Positions 44,863-59,319 of a stretch of DNA of 64,000 bases are shown piece after piece. The DNA comes from Sacculina carcini (taxonomy: Eukaryota; Arthropoda; Thecostraca; Sacculinidae): the NCBI GenBank assembly GCA_916048095.2, contig OU696574.1, positions 1,288,501-1,352,500 of the forward strand. Reading direction: 5' to 3'. The stretch's first letter is position 1. Each line of letters starts with the position of its first letter. A program made the position numbers and the translations under genes. The notes under the pieces were generated by a model, which worked only from the letters and a program-made list of their open reading frames with translations, ran no database searches and had not been told where the DNA came from.

Positions 44863-45825
44863 GACTACTGCAAGTTTAGGGTGTCATTATGTTCATTGAT
44901 AAGTGTAATTAAAGGTACATATGTATACAAATAGATGTGTGTATAAACCGGTTATTCGAGTGCCAACATAAGGCACTATTGTGTGTTTACAGGGAAAATA
45001 CAAATAGCATCAGAGAGTTCCGTTGTAAAGGCCAAAATCTTCATTTTGCGGCAGTGCATAATTCCGAATACTTCAGACATCTGGTTGCTTTTTTAATGTT
45101 TTAATGTTTTGATGTTTTGATGTTCTGTCCAGAGGGATGTTTGCCATGGGCGTAGATTTGTGTCGAGGCTCGGGGGATGACAGCCATCATACATTAGTGT
45201 TCAAAGTTGACTCAGTTGGTCAATTACATGAGACCCTCAACTGTTTTATGCCTAGTCAATTACAACACGCATGCCTCAATGAAAAGTATATTGCATATAA
45301 TTGCATACACACATTTGTCGTGTATTTTTACTTTTTGCTATGCTGATTTTGATGACAATATACCCAATAAAATGAACTCAGCAGAATTATCGGGGGGTAT
45401 AATTGCATATTCATACCCCCAGGCAATTTGTGGGGGGTATATATACCCCCATACCCCCAGGATCTACGCCCGTGATGTTCGCTACCGTAACCTTGGGACG
45501 AAGTGGCGCAGTCCTGGGTAGATCAGCGTCGACCTGCGGAATGACCTCATGTACGCAGTAAAGGGCACGCACCGCGTCGCCAGACGAGGAGCAACTCAAA
45601 GGGACGATTCGATCCGAATATCACAGAGAGCCAAAACAACCTCGCGCGAGCTAGCCTCAGATTTGTCTCGGCTTTTTAGTAGCACGGCGTAAGTGGGTTT
45701 CGCTGGTTAATTGTCTGTCGCTAGCGGTGTAGATGGCCGAGATGAAGACACACACACACCCATTCACATACACACACATTCAAATACACATACACACACA
45801 TTCAAATACACATACACACACACAC
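44863..45825 (-). repeat. Duplicated block Y, copy in block 3
   Basis: It mirrors 17,400-18,895 without the foldback element: the position where it lies in block 1 is represented here by simple continuation around 45,600-45,650. It has the GGGGGTATATATACCCCC palindrome and ends in CA microsatellites (45,750-45,830). Confidence 0.65.
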
Positions 45826-46430
45826 ACACACGCGCTTTCCAATACCTAGAAGAGGACATGTTGGAAAAGTTGATGTGTAATATCATTAGGCACCAGCTAG
45901 AGTATGCGTCGGTGGTGTGGTCCCCTCATAAGATAAAGAACAAGCGTAAATCGGAAATAAGGACAGCGACTAAAATGGTTGAAAGCATGTGTAGTTTGTC
46001 GTATGAGCAAAGACTAAAAGTGCTTTGTTTGCCATCTTTAGAACAACGTAGGCTAAGGGAGGACTTGATTTATGTTTTAGACACAGAATGGGCATGCAAA
46101 AGTTAGATAGGCATAATTGTGTAGTTTAGGACAATTCAGACAAGACGGGTCATGGAAAAAACTGACGAGAACTAGATGTTTGAGAGATGTTAAGACGTAT
46201 AATTTATCATATAGAAGTGTGTTGATGTCTGGAATCAGTTAGGGGAGGATATTGTAGGAGCTAATAGCGTAGGAACATTTAAAGAAAGACTGGATATTGT
46301 GAAATACTGGAAATTTCAGGCAAGGTAGGTTAGAGGATGGGTTGGAGACAGGACAGCACGAGCACAGCTCATCTCCTGTGGTAAACAATAGCTGAGTACA
46401 AATAGGTGAGTACATACACGTACACTCAAG
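45826..46430 (+). pseudogene. CR1-like LINE 3' end fragment (block 3)
   Basis: The plus strand reads FQYLEEDMLEKLMCNIIRHQ, YASVVWSPHKIKNKRKSEIR and SYEQRLKVLCLPSLEQRRL, then stops, a decayed TFKERLDI tail and a GC-rich 3' UTR ending CACAAATAGGTGAGTACA or similar. It mirrors 16,850-17,400. Confidence 0.77.
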
Positions 46431-46457
46431 ACAGTCAAACAAAAACTCATATGAAGA

Positions 46458-46463
46458 TTTATT
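46458..46463 (-). terminator. Polyadenylation signal of copy 3
   Basis: AATAAA on the minus strand, about 265 bases after the stop, in the same context as in copy 1. Confidence 0.6.
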
Positions 46464-46728
46464 GCAATTAAAAAAACAGAGCGAGTTTCTACTTGAATAA
46501 AAAGAAAACTATATATAAGCGTTATTGAAGAGAGCAAGTTAGCGTATGTAGAGAAATACACAGTGTACAAATCACATCAAAGCACCATATCACCAAAAAA
46601 GCATTAAAAAAACCTTCTACCTAATCGCTTCACAAATTTCGATAACAAGTAGACATACAAAAATCAGACACAGAAATCGTTGGCAACATACGTGCCAATA
46701 CAGTATTGAACGAATCAAGCGTCGATTA

Positions 46729-46987
46729 TCAGTAATCGTAGCAATGTGGCATGCCCTCATGGTGACGGTTGGTCAACTGATGTAATCCGCCATTTAAGCA
46801 ACTGAAAGATACATCAGACGGAGAACCATGTGCAACACACTTCACCCTGACTTTCGATCCACCCGGAATTTCATCTTCTTCCAAAAGATTTAGTTGAACA
46901 CGTCCATCATGAATCGTCACCGAGTAATATTCTGTGTTCGGTAGTGGGAAAAGTTTACAAGTACTGCTATATGCTGAAACAATAAAC

Positions 46988-47069
<82 letters not shown>

Positions 47070-47355
47070 ACACAAACATACACAAACATACACATAGTTC
47101 GGGGGCGGTTGCTACCACTCTTGCAATATTGCGATCTACGACTCTGATATTGCAATAGTGCAATCTACGACTCTGATATTGCAACATTGCCATCTACGAC
47201 TCTGATATTGCAATATTGCGACCTACGACTCTGATATTGCAATATTGCAAACAACACGGAGGACGGATTAGCTCACCTGCGCGACTCTGGGCCGGATTCA
47301 CGAGCAGAACGGACAACAGCAGTGCAAACAGACCAAAGCAGAGTGATTGTTGCAT
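46729..47355 (-). CDS. Secreted four-cysteine (sushi-like) protein, copy 3
   Basis: Two exons, complement(join(46729..46973,47277..47355)), give 107 residues with a phase-1 intron. The signal peptide is identical to the other copies. The mature chain, from about AYSSTC, has cysteines spaced C-x39-C-x12-C-x18-C and ends HHEGMPHCYDY, close to copy 1 only at its end. Acceptor TTTCAG precedes 46,973; AATAAA lies at 46,463-46,458 on the minus strand; TATA box at 47,428-47,421. Its downstream sequence is almost the same as that of copy 1, while exon 2 differs strongly. Intact; function unknown. Confidence 0.78.
47115..47252 (-). repeat. Intronic 29-bp palindrome-based array, copy 3
   Basis: About four to five units, the shortest of the four arrays, next to an (AT)n run at 47,001-47,066. 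Confidence 0.85.
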
Positions 47356-47420
47356 ATTGCAGAAGATCGTGCAATCAGTGACAACTTGCAGCCACACACA
47401 CACACTCTCATACTCGCGCT

Positions 47421-47428
47421 CTTATATA
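47421..47428 (-). promoter_or_regulatory. TATA box of gene copy 3
   Basis: TATATAAG on the minus strand, 66 bases before ATG 47,355, in the same context as the other copies. Confidence 0.75.
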
Positions 47429-47763
47429 CGCTCAGGCGGCGTATGTGTGTATATGTGTGTGTATGTGTGTCTGCGTGTGTGTATGTCTGTGTGTGTATGT
47501 CTGTGTGTGTGTGTGTGTGTGTGAGTGTGAGTGTATGTTGGTAGGTGCACAGCGAATTCTTCCATATATGGTCTACAATTTGCATTTTGATGCGCGCACT
47601 GTGTATGTGTATGTTTGTCCGTGTGTATGTGTCTATGTGAGTTTGTGTGTCTGCGTGTGTGTATGTCTGTGTGTGTGTCTGTGTGTGTGTGTGTGAGTGT
47701 GTATGTATGTTGGTAGGTGTGTTGTGCATTTGCGCAGCGAATGCTTTCATGTATGACATGTTG
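47429..47763 (-). repeat. GT microsatellites upstream of copy 3
   Basis: Two tandem versions of the upstream segment: GT/GTGTCTGT tracts and the conserved piece ending GTTGGTAGGTG appear twice (47,440-47,550 and 47,600-47,725). Confidence 0.75.
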
Positions 47764-48095
47764 GACTCCGTGGTGCAGTGGTTAGCATACCCGCCTCGCA
47801 AGTGGGAGATCCGCGGTTCAAAACCCGGCGGAGCAGAATTTCATTCGGCGAATTCTATAATCGAACAACCCCTGTCCACCCAGCAGTAAATGGTACCAGA
47901 TATCAGTCATGTGTTGTGTCATGCATTCTGGGGAGGTGGCTCTCTTTAATACGTCTTCCGTCTTTGTGGCGCCATAGCGTGGAGAGGGTCGGTTCTACGG
48001 TGGCAGCGAGCCGCACGGGGTACACCTGTGTGTGTGTTCATAAGCTACGGCTTCTTCCCTCGTACCAGCTGTCACTTGAGGCCTTTAACCGTTAA
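47764..48095 (+). mobile_element. tRNA-derived SINE
   Basis: The head looks like a tRNA: A box TGGTGCAGTGG (47,771-47,781) and B box GGTTCAAAACC (47,815-47,825), with an anticodon-like arm having CGC in the loop (Ala-like). The T stem and acceptor are imperfect, so it is not a normal tRNA gene. The body contains CACCCAGCAGTAAATGGTAC, a stretch I recall from invertebrate SINEs. Transcription would be by RNA polymerase III. Confidence 0.75.
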
Positions 48096-48136
48096 CCTTA
48101 TAACTATTTTATATGGAACTGATTTGAGTACACTTC

Positions 48137-49741
<1,605 letters not shown>

Positions 49742-50840
49742 ACTCCACTACACTAACAACAACATCCCAATGTACCACCCGCCTTGATCCATTTTTTGCC
49801 AGCTATTACACCGCAACCACTTGGTGTATACACTTACAATTTATACCATCATATAGGAAATTTTGTTGTCTACACGATAGACTAATTGTTAAGTTTGATA
49901 ATTGAATGAAAAAAGTTATAGTTGTGTAAAGGCGAAGTGAGCCTAGAAAAATGCAGATTTCTTCGACAATATTCTGCCATCTACTCCTCATAAACCAGCA
50001 ATGGTAGAGCTATACGAATTATACCACTGTGTAGAAAATTTTGTGTCGTACAAGATAAACTATAATTTATAACCAAACATTACTCATAAAATGTGTAAAA
50101 ATAGCAAAAAAATTAATTCTCCAAATCTCAAAATTAAATTCTGCATCCAAAATTTTACACAACCATCGGGCGACCGAAATTGATTACTTTTTCATTATTT
50201 TCCAACAACTAATTATCACACATCTAAATAAATTATACCATCATGTAGGAAATTAGCTTTCTACAACTCGGTATAATTTATAAATGTCCAAAATATATTA
50301 AAAGAAAGTTACGGCGGTGTAAATTCAAAATGACAAAGTCAAAAAGACAATTTGTACTGAAAAACGTGAATATTCTGGTCAATATTCTGCCATCTACTCA
50401 TAAACCAGCAGTGATCTAGCCTTCAAAATAATACCACTGTGTAGACAATTTTGTGTTTTACAAGATAGGTTATAATTCATACCCAAAAATGATAAACAAA
50501 AGTGTAAAATTAGCAAAATTGTAATATAACTCCAAAATTTTGCTTGAACACCAGGCGACTAGAATTAATAATATTTTCCCCCCATTTCTCACTAACTATT
50601 TACCACACATCAAAATAAATTATACCACCGTGCTGGAAAATTTGTCTTCTACAATACGGTATAATTTCATTTTTTGAAAGTGAATTTAGGGAAAGTTACG
50701 GCGGTGGAAATTCAAAATGACCTGTCGTAAATTTGACAGCTATTAGGCATCAACCACTTGAGCTATATCAATATACATTATACCAGCATGTAGGACATGT
50801 TATCGTCTACAAATTTCAGTATGACGAGTTACATAATAAG
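49742..50840 (+). repeat. Helitron-family internal repeats
   Basis: It matches the internal region of the Helitron at 23,900-25,250 (TATACCATC, TCTACAATACGGTATAATTT, AAAGTTACGGCGGTG), in about two and a half direct units. No TC start was found. Confidence 0.65.
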
Positions 50841-52025
50841 TAGGGTGACCTTTTGGTGCGCTAAAAATCAACAAAAGTTGCGCTAAAAATCCTAAAAGTT
50901 GCGCTAAAAAGTTGCACTAAATTTTTTGCATAAAATTCACCAAAAACCCGTAAAAGGGTAGTGAAAATCACAAAATTATGAATAATAAACTTTTTGTGAG
51001 AAACTGTTGTACGATTTGTACTACTCGTATTTATACATCACATAACTATTACTACAGCACATTCGCGGTTCTTATAATTGGCGGTTGTTCTAGGAATGCA
51101 TGCTTCATGAGCTTCAACTGTCACCTCACTGGCGACAAGGGTGACATTTGGATGCGCTAAAAATTGCAAATAGTTGCGCTTATAAGTGGAGCTCAATGTT
51201 TCGCTAAAATATCACCAATATTAAATAATGGAGTAATAAAATTTAAACATTGAAATCACTCCTTAACTCCTTAACACTTTGGGAGTTTCACGTTTTTGTT
51301 TCTACTTAATGCATTTGAGTATTCGCGGTTGCGTTAAGATTGTGTTTCACATGCTTGTCTAGTCTGTCGAATCTGTCGCACTGATGCCTGGTAGTGACAT
51401 TTAAATCTACAATATAATTTGATGGACTCACTCGATGTTAATATTCTTAAATGTTTCAAGGTCTAAATGGATTCTGCAGATATAACATCATCTGATTATG
51501 CGGTACTTATATTCAAGTGTTGTTGATCTAATTAGCTGCTCTAAAATTGCTCGAAAAGTACAAAAGATAAAGTTTAATCTTATTGCCCAAATGCACCTGT
51601 CTATATCAGAGTGATATGTCAAGATGATATTATCGAATGTATATTATGTGAATGTACACGTGCATACGCAGGATGTCTAGCACCATACACGAATACAATG
51701 TTCACACGTCCTCCAGATACATGATTATCGAGTTTATGTTGATAATACAGGAATATTTGCTGCATTGTACAACTTCACGACTGAAAATTTTCCCTGATAG
51801 TGTGGAATAATTGTTCTAAAAGTTCACAAATTGTCCTAAATCCAAATTGTTGCTCTCAAAAATGAGAAAAGTTGCAAAAGTTGCGCTAAAAATAAAACGT
51901 TGCAAAAAATGCATTTATAACTTGTTTAATATGTAACTCAGATCAATAAAATATTGATTTTGGGCTTCTCAGGATGAACAGAGTCTATGATGGAAAAGTT
52001 GCATTTGCAACAAAAGGTCACCCTA
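50841..52025. mobile_element. hAT-like non-autonomous element
   Basis: The 15-bp ends TAGGGTGACCTTTTG and CAAAAGGTCACCCTA are perfect inverted repeats. ATAATAAG (50,833-50,840) and ATAATAAA (52,026-52,033) flank it, an 8-bp target duplication with one mismatch, as in hAT elements. 1,185 bp, no transposase frame. GTTGCGCTAAAAAT-type repeats lie near the left end. It inserted into the Helitron-family copy. Confidence 0.8.
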
Positions 52026-52526
52026 ATAATAAAACATCTTAGAAAGGTAACGGTCGTTTGAATCGAGAATGAGAATCGAATTTTTGCGCACGAAAATGCG
52101 TTGGCTAAAGCGACAAATTCTGTACAAGTTTTTGAAATTCTGCTGGAAATCACGTGAAATATTCGCAGAGGCACTTGCGATTACACTGGAATATACACCG
52201 ATTTAATTTCTCTGAAGCCCAATCACAAATAAGAATGCATCATATTAGCTCCAAGCGTTGATGGTGTGGTTTTATTGCGTACAGACTGACTATGGCTACA
52301 CTATGCTGAATAGAAAGGCTTCATTTTCCTAAATATTCACACTATTTGAACAAAAAACAGCCCAAAGCGAAGTTCGTGTCCCTAAGCTTAGTGTCATTGT
52401 ATACTTGCTTGAATATGAGGTGGCCTAATTGCGAGGGCTCAATGGTATAGATCAGTGGTTTCAAACGTGAATGAAGCCATGACTCATATGAAATAGAAAT
52501 GACCCGGGGCAACAACTATAGACAAT
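52026..52526 (+). repeat. Continuation of the Helitron-family copy
   Basis: It matches 25,215-25,360 and then 26,568-26,703 of the Helitron, so a middle part is missing. No coding sequence. Confidence 0.6.
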
Positions 52527-52650
52527 ACAACAACAACAACAACAACAACATATCCACAACAACAACAACATATCCACAACAACAACAACATCGACGAGGC
52601 TGCTCGGCCAGACAACTTGAGGAACAACAACAACAACAACAACAAAAACA
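52527..52650. repeat. (CAA)n microsatellite
   Basis: CAACAA runs broken by CATATCCA twice and by one unique stretch. Frames reading poly-Asn or poly-Gln here are artefacts. Confidence 0.9.
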
Positions 52651-53753
52651 TATAATTAATATAGCGCACATATATATACACAGGCGCGAAAGACACAACC
52701 GACAGGAACATCACAGCGAGCAGGGAGTAGGCACAAATAGAAAAATGAAAACACGTTTGCAAACTAGAACATGCTAGATGGCCGTTGGCTATCAGATAGC
52801 TCATCCGCTCTTGAAATAGGGTTTGTTTGATTCCTGTCGGGTGTCTAGCCACCCTCCTCACTGCAGAACAGTGGGGGAGCCGGTTTAGTCGCCGACGACT
52901 CGACCATGAATCTGGTTGTACTGGAACTACACGGTTACCAGTAGCAGGGCAAAACCTGACTATACCAGCTATTTTTGTTGATATGCGTGACTTTTTGATC
53001 CCACTGCACTTTTTCAGCGAAAATCTATCTCATAAGTTCGTGGTGTGTTTCTATTTCTTTCTAATTCTAATTTATTCTAATTTTACCATTCTTCTTCCGG
53101 TCGCAAGCTAATGATGAAAGTAAAATGAGGTTTGTATAAAATCTATCTGCCGCATTAGCTTAATTTTATATAGTTCAATATTCCGAACTGCCGCCTAGCA
53201 TATTTTACTTCCAATCAAATTCATTGTAGTTCTCTGATACAAGGGCCCAATGGTACTCACGCCTCAGCGATTTCGGTTGGCATTTGACGCAAGACTGTTG
53301 TTGAACGTTAATGCACATTTCCCAGAATTGCATGCTTGGTGTGAGTGCATTCTCATACGCCCACAAATTCACACGCACACACATGCGTAGTTTCAGAGTG
53401 GAAAATTCATATGTATTTATGGAGGTGCCTGGTACATGCTGTCACGGTATCAATAGAGAAGTTGGAAAATTTGACTGGATTTTTCCTGTTTCGCTTTCTC
53501 TCTCTCTATCTATCTCTTCCTCTGTCTTGGGTCTTCTAGCTTCATGGTGGACCTGGGCAGGAAGGAGTCGGGAATTTTAAAATAAAATATATATATTGTT
53601 TTGCTCACATATTCTTGTGAATATTACCGAACATTTAACACTTTTTATCAAGTATACAATATTAACGAAACGTTTTTAAGCAATATTAGGAATTTACAAA
53701 AACTAGTATAATTATGGCATGACTGTTTCAATTTCGGTGAGGCTCACATTTTT
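52651..53753 (+). repeat. Block X, copy 4
   Basis: A direct repeat of 41,470-42,133 plus 42,936-43,390, without the L2-like LINE. It keeps the same ~94-codon frame (52,827-53,111) and the MHISQN frame. Confidence 0.7.
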
Positions 53754-54270
53754 ATGGCTTTAATTCACATTTGTATAAAGGATGGTACAGTTAGACAGCC
53801 ACTCATCAAATTGGAAACCGATGTCGTCAAAAGAAACGCAGTGGAAAAATGTCTGAGAAAAATCAAGAACAGAAAGTCGACTGGAAATGACGGAATAAAA
53901 CCGGAAATAGTAAAAAGTATATCGAAGAGTAAATGATTAGTGGACGAGATAGTGCAGTGCTTACAAGAAACAATGATATACGGGCAAATTCCAGAAGAGT
54001 GGAGAAAAACGAAAACCATAATGCTGCCGAAGACAAAGAAACCTCAGCCACATGAATTGAGACCCATCACTGTTGCGAACCAGTGTTACAAATTGATGAT
54101 GAGTGTAGTGAGAGACTACATAGAGAACCACATCAGGAACAACAACATGGGGAACGATCTTCAAGGAGGATTTGCAGAGAAGGCAAGGATTGAGAGCAAC
54201 TTCGTGATAATGAAATACTGCATAGACAGGACGTACAAACAAAAGAAACAATTATTCCTCATATCGATCG
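53754..54270 (+). pseudogene. Non-LTR RT fragment (third copy)
   Basis: The same fragment as 43,391-43,908 with the same in-frame TGA (53,934-53,936). It has the uninterrupted junction into block Y (GACTA 54,270-54,274), so it preserves the state before the LINE insertion. Confidence 0.77.
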
Positions 54271-55041
54271 ACTACTGCAAGTTTAGGGTGTCATTATGTT
54301 CATTGATAAGTGTAATTAAAGGTACATATGTATACAAATAGATGTGTGTATAAACCCGTTATACAAGTACCAACATAAGGCACTGTTGTGTGTTTACAGG
54401 GAAAATTACAAATAGCATCAGAGAGTGTCGTTGTAAAGGCTATACTCTTCATTTTGCCGCCGTGCATAATTTTGAATACTTCAGACATCTGGTTGCTTTT
54501 TTAATGTTTTAATGTTTTGATGTTCTGTCCAGAGGGATGTTTGTCATGGGCGTAGATTTGTGTCGAGGCTCGGGGGATGACAGCCATCATACATTATTGT
54601 TCAAAGTTGAAGCAGTTGGTCAATTGCATGAGACCCTCAACTGTTTTATGCCTAGTCAATTACAACACGCATGCCTCAATGAAAATTATATTGCATATAA
54701 TTTTCAGAGAATTATATTGCATATAATTGCATACACACATTTGTCGTGTATTTTTACTTTTTGCTATGCTGATTTTGATGACAATCTACCCAATAAAATG
54801 AACTCAGCAGAATTATCGGGGGGTATAATTGCATATTCATACCTCCAGGCAATTTGTGGGGGGTATATATACCCCCATATCCCCAGGATCTACGCCCGTG
54901 ATGTTCGCTACCGTAACCTTGGGACGAAGTGGCGCAGTCCTGGGTAGATGAGCGTCGACCTGCGGAATGACCTCGCGTACGCAGTAAAGGACAAGCGCCG
55001 CGTCGCCAGACGAGGAGCAACTCAAAGGGACGGTAGTACTA
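54271..55041 (+). repeat. Block Y, third copy
   Basis: It mirrors 18,129-18,893 and has the palindrome with one change. No recognised gene. Confidence 0.65.
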
Positions 55042-55436
55042 CAATATTGCCCTATGAACATATTAGCCACAAACGCTTGTATACTCCCATACTCTGCAAT
55101 AGGGCAATATGTTCACCTCGGCCAGTGTAGTGTCAAAGGCGTAGCAAGTCCGGTGAATGCGACTGCGGCGTGTGGCCAATATGTTCACTTTTCACCATAG
55201 CGTAATTTCAGTGGTTCTCAACACAAGACACGAGTTTATACACAACAGGTAGCTAGCACATAACGTACTGTGTGGTTATTGATTATGTTAGGTTAGGTTG
55301 GTCAGGTTAGGTCAAGTTTGGTTAGGTCAGCTTACTGAACCAATAACCAAACACAGTACGTTATGTGCTAGTCGTCTGTTGTATACGAACTCGTGCGTTG
55401 TGTTGAAAACCACTGAAATTATGATATGGTGAAATA
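55042..55436. mobile_element. Truncated copy of the foldback element
   Basis: It starts CAATATTGCCCTATGAAC after the flank TAGTACTA, the same flank as the right end of the 17,587 element, and breaks off inside the second arm at GATATGGTGAAATAC. Truncation marks a rearrangement breakpoint between blocks. Confidence 0.7.
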
Positions 55437-55930
55437 CTACACTGTGGACGAAACATATGTCGGTCCCCAGAGATTACAAGCTGTGAGTGCCTGAATGTAT
55501 CGCTTGTGTGTGTATGTATGTCTGTGTGCATGGACATGTGAATATTAGGATATATATAGGCACGATAGGAAGTGATCGATCTCAGTTTCAGTTTAGCTCG
55601 TGTTAGCTTTTCTGCTTGCGTGGTTCTCAATATACCCGAGTCAATCTAATCTTCAGTTTGTGTGTGTGTGGAGACATGTTCACATATTTGTGCCTCTATA
55701 GAGAAAGGATTGTCAGCGAATTCAATCAACCAATTAATCAATGTTTATTTGTTGTCCACTCATTGGTTATTTATCAACAAATTTCCATGGAATTCGCACA
55801 AAACGCTGATAAATTCAAAATGATTACACGTATAAACACATATGATTCATGAAAATATATAGTATACTTCTAGTTAAAGTTAAAAATAGAACAGAAAAAG
55901 TTAAAAATAAGTTTAAAAGTTACAAGTTGC
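55437..55930 (-). repeat. Start of block Z, copy near gene 4
   Basis: It mirrors 37,148-37,530 but lacks the mariner element. GT-rich near 55,505; no gene seen. Confidence 0.55.
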
Positions 55931-56209
55931 TCAGGTACTACTTGTTGTAATTATTTGTTGTAATTCTTGACTCTTGAATTGCATATTTTTCAACGCAACA
56001 CGTGTTTTTGGTATTTGCAGCTGACCATCGCCGGTCGCTCTTGTTGATTTAGATGAGACTGCGCTGCGGAGGTGAAACATGTCTCTGCTGCTATTCCCAG
56101 GGACGTCTTCATCCAAGAATCTGAGAACAGCCTTGACGTCTCCTTTGGCGACCATTTGTTGAAAATCTATCGCAATATTGGTCGTGCTCGTACAACTATA
56201 CAGAACCAC
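55931..56209 (-). pseudogene. Short LINE-like frame, mirror copy
   Basis: A 92-codon frame equivalent to 36,923-37,147, reading FQQMVAKGDVKAVLRFLDED. Same weak resemblance to a pre-RT segment of LINEs. Confidence 0.35.
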
Positions 56210-57289
56210 TAGAAACAGCTCTACAGAACCACTAGCAACAATTCTACAGAACCACTAGCAGCAACTCTACAGAACTACTAGCAACAACTCTACAGAACCA
56301 CTAGCAACAACTCTACAGAACCACTAGCAACAACTCTACAGAACCACTAGAAACAACTCTACAGAACCACTAGCAACAACTCTACAGAACCACTAGCAAC
56401 AACTCTACAGAACCACTAGCAGCAACTCTACATAACCACTAGCAACAACTCTACAGAACCACTAGCAACAACTCTACAGAACCACTAGCAACAGCTCTAC
56501 AGAACCACTAGCAACAATTCTACAGAACCACTAGCAACAACTCTACAGAACTACTAGCAACAACTCTACAGAACCACTAGCAACAACTCTACAGAACCAC
56601 TAGCAACAGCTCTACAGAACCACTAGCAACAACTCTACAGAACCACTAGCAACAACTCTACAGAACCACTAGCAGCAACTCTACAGAACTACTAGCAACA
56701 ACTCTACAGAACCACTAGCAACAACTCTACAGAACCACTAGCAACAACTCTACAGAACCACTAGAAACAACTCTACAGAACCACTAGCAACAACTCTACA
56801 GAACCACTAGCAACAACTCTACAGAACCACTAGCAGCAACTCTACATAACCACTAGCAACAACTCTACAGAACCACTAGCAACAACTCTACAGAACCACT
56901 AGCAACAGCTCTACAGAACCACTAGCAACAATTCTACAGAACCACTAGCAACAACTCTACAGAACTACTAGCAACAACTCTACAGAACCACTAGCAACAA
57001 CTCTACAGAACCACTAGCAACAGCTCTACAGAACCACTAGCAACAACTCTACAGAACCACTAGCAACAACTCTACAGAACCACTAGCAACAACTCTACAG
57101 AACCACTAGCAACAACTCTACAGAACCACTAGCAACAGCTCTACAGAACCACTAGCAACAGCTCTACAGAACTACTAGCAACAACTCTACAGAGCCACTA
57201 GCAACAGCTCTACAGAACTACTAGCAACAACTCTACAGAACCAATAGCAACAACTCTACAGAACCACTAGCAACAACTCTACAGAGCCA
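56194..57289 (-). repeat. 23-bp minisatellite, ~47 units
   Basis: The inverted partner of the array at 34,432-36,885, with fewer units and somewhat different variant order, including a 500-bp-scale duplication inside (56,270-56,650 resembles 56,690-57,070). Confidence 0.93.
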
Positions 57290-58600
57290 CCCACCAACAG
57301 GCAAGTCCGGTGCCGGATTTAGGCATGTGGAGGCCCCTGGACAATCTACATGTCGAGGCCTACCCTGCTTGAGACGAGTGGCGAGCGAAGCCAGTCTCAC
57401 CGGGGGCGCTGTAACCTGCACCGGGAAATCATCATTGCAGGTCCAGCCAGTGATGAATTTCGGTCATCTTGGTCACGTTTGAAAGATGGCTTTTGTTGGG
57501 CTCTTTTTTGAGGCCCCCTACACTATCTGACCCTGAGGAGGTCGGCGTTTAATTACGAGCCAGCAAGTGTGCGTATTTGCATCAGCGTCTGTGTCGTCTA
57601 TTTGAAAAACGGAAAACAAGTCCACAATTACACGCCTAATATATGTAGATATATTTGAAGTTCTCGACATATATGAAGAGAGAAAAGAAAACACAAATGA
57701 CTGCCACTTTAGTCAAACGTTTCGGTCTTGAGACCTTCGTCAGTGTTTATAAACAGATCAGTGCAAAATCTGATCTGATGAACTGATTTGTCTATAGTCC
57801 CTGACGAAGTTCTCAAGACCGAAACGTTTGACTAAAGTGGCAGTCACTTGTGTTTTTTTCTCTCTCTTCATATAGATATATATTTTCCTTGTTGGTTTGA
57901 ATTTTATATGCTATCTCAAATATATGTTATTGAATACACGCTTTTGTTATTATTGAATGGCGATGTTTCAAGTTTGCGCTTCATGCTGTTTACGTTCATG
58001 TTCACTCATGTGGTGGATATCGTAGGAAATCCGTGAATGTTACGCTCATATGATTGCACCTGCCGATTTGTGCATATAAAATGATGGGGGGAAACTGCAG
58101 TGGGGATGAGAAGGGGGGACACACCTTCTGTATATGGCTGTTCCGAGGATAACGACAGGTGCTGGACGAGAATAGCGCTGTAGAATGCACTGAACGAATG
58201 GTGGAAATTGCGAAATTGCGAAATTTATCACCGTCTACTTCTGGCTGCCTTTGCTTCGGAAATTTCAGTATTGAAAACTGGCCCTGAGTAAATGTATTTC
58301 AGGCCACTGAAATTTCACCAATACAACAACAGAAATACGGCATACACGCACATATATATGTGACTTTGTTAACTTCGAAATATGTTTTATTTTGTGAATC
58401 ATATATCTCCTTTTTATTGTATATATCTCTGTTAGCCTATTTTTTGTCTTTTTTAAAGTAGTAATATACTTAATTGGATTTTATACAAGTCAAATTTGGA
58501 ACAATATAGTATAATACTGAAATCACATGTTAGTTAATACAGTCAAATGTCCCTACTATGACACTGTCGCTACTATCACACTTTTACTTGGTTCCGACGG
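57290..58600 (+). repeat. Block Z upstream of gene 4
   Basis: It mirrors 33,118-34,431 and is directly repeated at 60,890-62,190. It includes the hammerhead-core-like foldback at 57,675-57,850. No gene. Confidence 0.7.
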
Positions 58601-58609
58601 GTGGCATAG

Positions 58610-58890
58610 TATACACACATACATACACACACACATACACACACACACATACACACATACACACATACACACATACACACATACACACATACACACACAC
58701 ACACACATACACACTGCGTGCGTCACAATGCAAATTACAGACCATATTTTGACTGCACAAATGCACAGCACACCTACCAGCATACATACACACTCACATT
58801 CACACACACACACACACATACACACACACAGACATACACACACGCAGACACACATACACACACACATACACACACATATACACACATACG
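58610..58890 (+). repeat. CA microsatellites upstream of copy 4
   Basis: CACATA and CA tracts around the conserved non-repeat piece (TCACAATGCAAATTACAGACC, 58,722-58,770). Confidence 0.8.
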
Positions 58891-58901
58891 CCGCCTGAGC
58901 G

Positions 58902-58909
58902 TATATAAG
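58902..58909 (+). promoter_or_regulatory. TATA box of gene copy 4
   Basis: TATATAAG in the common context, 66 bases before ATG 58,975. Confidence 0.75.
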
Positions 58910-58974
58910 AGCGCGAGTATGAGAGTGTGTGTGTGTGGCTGCAAGTTGTCACTGATTGCACGATCTTCTGCAAT

Positions 58975-59281
58975 ATGCAACAATCACTCTGCTTTGGTCT
59001 GTTTGCACTGCTGTTGTCCGTTCTGCTCGTGAATCCGGCCCAGAGTCGAGCAGGTGAGCTAATCCGTCCTCCGTGTTGTTTGCAATATTGCAATATCAGA
59101 GTCGTAGGTCGCAATATTGCAATATCAGAGTCGTAGGTCGCAATATTGCAAGAAAGTCGTAGATTACAATATTGCAATATCAGAGTCGCATATTGCAATA
59201 TTGCAATATTAGATTCGTAGATTGCAATATTGCAAGAAAGTCATAGCAACCGCCCCCGAACTGTATGTGTTGATATGTGTA

Positions 59282-59319
<38 letters not shown>

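Noticed and set aside
47764-47835. Functional tRNA-Ala gene
   Set aside because: A and B boxes fit, but the T stem and acceptor have mismatches and the sequence continues into a SINE body.
52499-52861. Poly-Asn/poly-Gln or poly-Cys protein
   Set aside because: Artefact of (CAA)n.
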